Shown: positions 63,344 to 64,000 of the stretch, in pieces | Layout: every line of letters begins with the position of its first letter | Numbering within the stretch: the first letter of the stretch is position 1 | NCBI RefSeq assembly: GCF_900111495.1 | Contig: NZ_FOIU01000001.1 | Coordinates: 310,001-374,000, forward strand | Source of the DNA: Chryseobacterium wanjuense | Lineage (GTDB): Bacteria > Bacteroidota > Bacteroidia > Flavobacteriales > Weeksellaceae | Length of the DNA stretch: 64,000 nucleotides | Direction: 5' to 3' | The notes under the pieces: generated by a model | Database searches by the model: none | The model's input: the letters and a program-made list of their open reading frames with translations, nothing else | Told to the model about the DNA's origin: nothing | Position numbers and translations under genes: made by a program

Positions 63344-63694
63344 TTATTGTTTTACGATCTGGGTAACTTTCATTGTATTGTCGCTCAAAATATAGCGAAT
63401 CAAATATTTTCCGGGTTTTAATTTTTCTATATTGATCTCCCCCGAATTCATATTTACCGAGTAACTCGCAACTTGCGTTCCCAGAATTGAATAAAAAATC
63501 ACACTTTTGATTCTTAAGTTAGAATCTTTTGCCTTAATGATAAGGAAATCCTTCGCAGGATTTGGATAGGCAACAAGCACCCCATCGTCAGATTTCTGAC
63601 TAAAGGAACTAGGTTCCTTTATCTGAGCTTTCATATTGTTGGAAAACCCAACAAAAGCGCCTAAAAAGATAAATAAAAGTAAAAGTTTTTTCAT
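63344..63694 (-). CDS. Small protein made almost only of a T9SS sorting domain
   Basis: This 116-residue protein has a signal peptide (residues 1-24, MKKLLLLFIFLGAFVGFS). After a short linker, YPNPAKDFLIIKA begins a type A T9SS sorting domain that runs to KVTQIVKQ. Sorting domains normally follow a large cargo domain; here there are only about 20 residues between signal and domain. It may be a bare carrier, a decoy, or the remains of a larger gene. ATG 63694 is chosen; a box at 63724-63731 lies 30 bp upstream. Confidence 0.85.
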   Translation of the reverse strand: MKKLLLLFIFLGAFVGFSNNMKAQIKEPSSFSQKSDDGVLVAYPNPAKDFLIIKAKDSNLRIKSVIFYSILGTQVASYSVNMNSGEINIEKLKPGKYLIRYILSDNTMKVTQIVKQ

Positions 63695-63723
63695 CAAATT
63701 ATAATTTCTCAAGTATTTAAAAA

Positions 63724-63731
63724 CAAAAATA
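63724..63731 (-). promoter_or_regulatory. -7 element of the T9SS-sorted protein gene
   Basis: The reverse strand reads TATTTTTG, 30 bp before the ATG; it is divergent from the hemB box. Confidence 0.5.
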
Positions 63732-63776
63732 AAAAATTCTACAATCTCTTGCAATAGTTTTTTGTAGAACTTGTAG

Positions 63777-63784
63777 TAAATTTG
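63777..63784 (+). promoter_or_regulatory. -7 element of hemB
   Basis: TAAATTTG matches TAnnTTTG, 31 bp before the hemB ATG. Confidence 0.6.
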
Positions 63785-63815
63785 TATTAAATTTTATTCA
63801 AAAAGTATTCCAAAA

Positions 63816-64000
63816 ATGATACATTCAAGAAATAGAAGGCTGAGAGTAAACGAATCTCTAAGAAGTATGGTAAGAGAATGCACCCTTACAACCAATGATT
63901 TTGTAATGCCGATCTTCGTAATGGAGGGCGAAAACAAGCAGGAACCGATCCCGTCGATGCCGGGAATTTTCAGGAGAAGCATAGATCTGACGGTAAAGGA
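63816..64000 (+). CDS. hemB: Delta-aminolevulinic acid dehydratase, N-terminal fragment
   Basis: The first 61 codons are present; the gene runs off the right edge. The start MIHSRNRRLRVNESLRSMVRE and then FVMPIFVMEGENKQEPIPSMPG are typical of HemB, which condenses two aminolevulinate molecules to porphobilinogen in haem synthesis. Confidence 0.93.
   Translation, partial: MIHSRNRRLRVNESLRSMVRECTLTTNDFVMPIFVMEGENKQEPIPSMPGIFRRSIDLTVK

Overview
The window looks like chromosomal DNA of a flavobacterium in the Chryseobacterium group (Bacteroidetes). The evidence is AT-rich sequence, many upstream boxes that match the Bacteroidetes -7 element TAnnTTTG, a PorX homologue and a T9SS sorting-domain protein, an LpxC-FabZ fusion, and the gene order HD phosphohydrolase - lpxD - lpxC/fabZ - lpxA - efp - lpxD-like - sucD. 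No tRNA, rRNA, CRISPR array, transposase or prophage was recognised.

Layout. 1-10.2 kb: the start of nrdA and all of nrdB (minus strand), a MacAB-type efflux operon, a divergent Fur-family repressor / TrxR-like flavoprotein pair, an arsC remnant, glyA and recX. 10.3-43.4 kb: one long plus-strand polysaccharide (O-antigen or capsule) locus of about 28 genes. It starts at a TAATTTTG promoter box and ends at a strong hairpin after rfbC. 43.5-53.9 kb: rimO, two secreted proteins of unknown function, rlpA-like, xth, a lipoprotein, porX, an S41 peptidase and an HD-domain protein. 53.9-60.8 kb: lipid A genes, efp, a second lpxD-like gene, sucD and a beta-barrel protein. 60.8-64 kb: an ABC-2 exporter pair, a tiny T9SS-sorted protein and the start of hemB.

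How the polysaccharide locus may work (inference from gene content). A membrane 4,6-dehydratase (PglF/WbpM-like) and a DegT aminotransferase near the far end could make UDP-QuiNAc4N, which an ATP-grasp enzyme may acylate. WbpA/O-, WbpB-, WbpD- and WbpE-like enzymes would make a UDP-2,3-diacetamido uronic acid. LhgO beside them could recycle the 2-hydroxyglutarate formed by WbpB. WbpG with HisH2/HisF2-like proteins would install an acetamidino group, and an AsnB-like enzyme may amidate a carboxylate. A PIG-L deacetylase plus an LpxD-like transferase suggest exchange of an N-acyl group. FnlA, FnlB and FnlC would make UDP-L-FucNAc. Export parts are Wza-like and Wzc-like proteins, one Wzx, two Wzy candidates and two initiating sugar-phosphate transferases. 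A lipoprotein resembling GH56 hyaluronidases sits among the glycosyltransferases.

Other points of note are a diverged aminotransferase stub at the left edge of the locus (a likely replacement scar), a composite intergenic repeat with perfect 30-bp inverted ends, two 33-bp palindromes of the same architecture, and a dyad symmetry bridging the divergent fur/oxidoreductase promoters.
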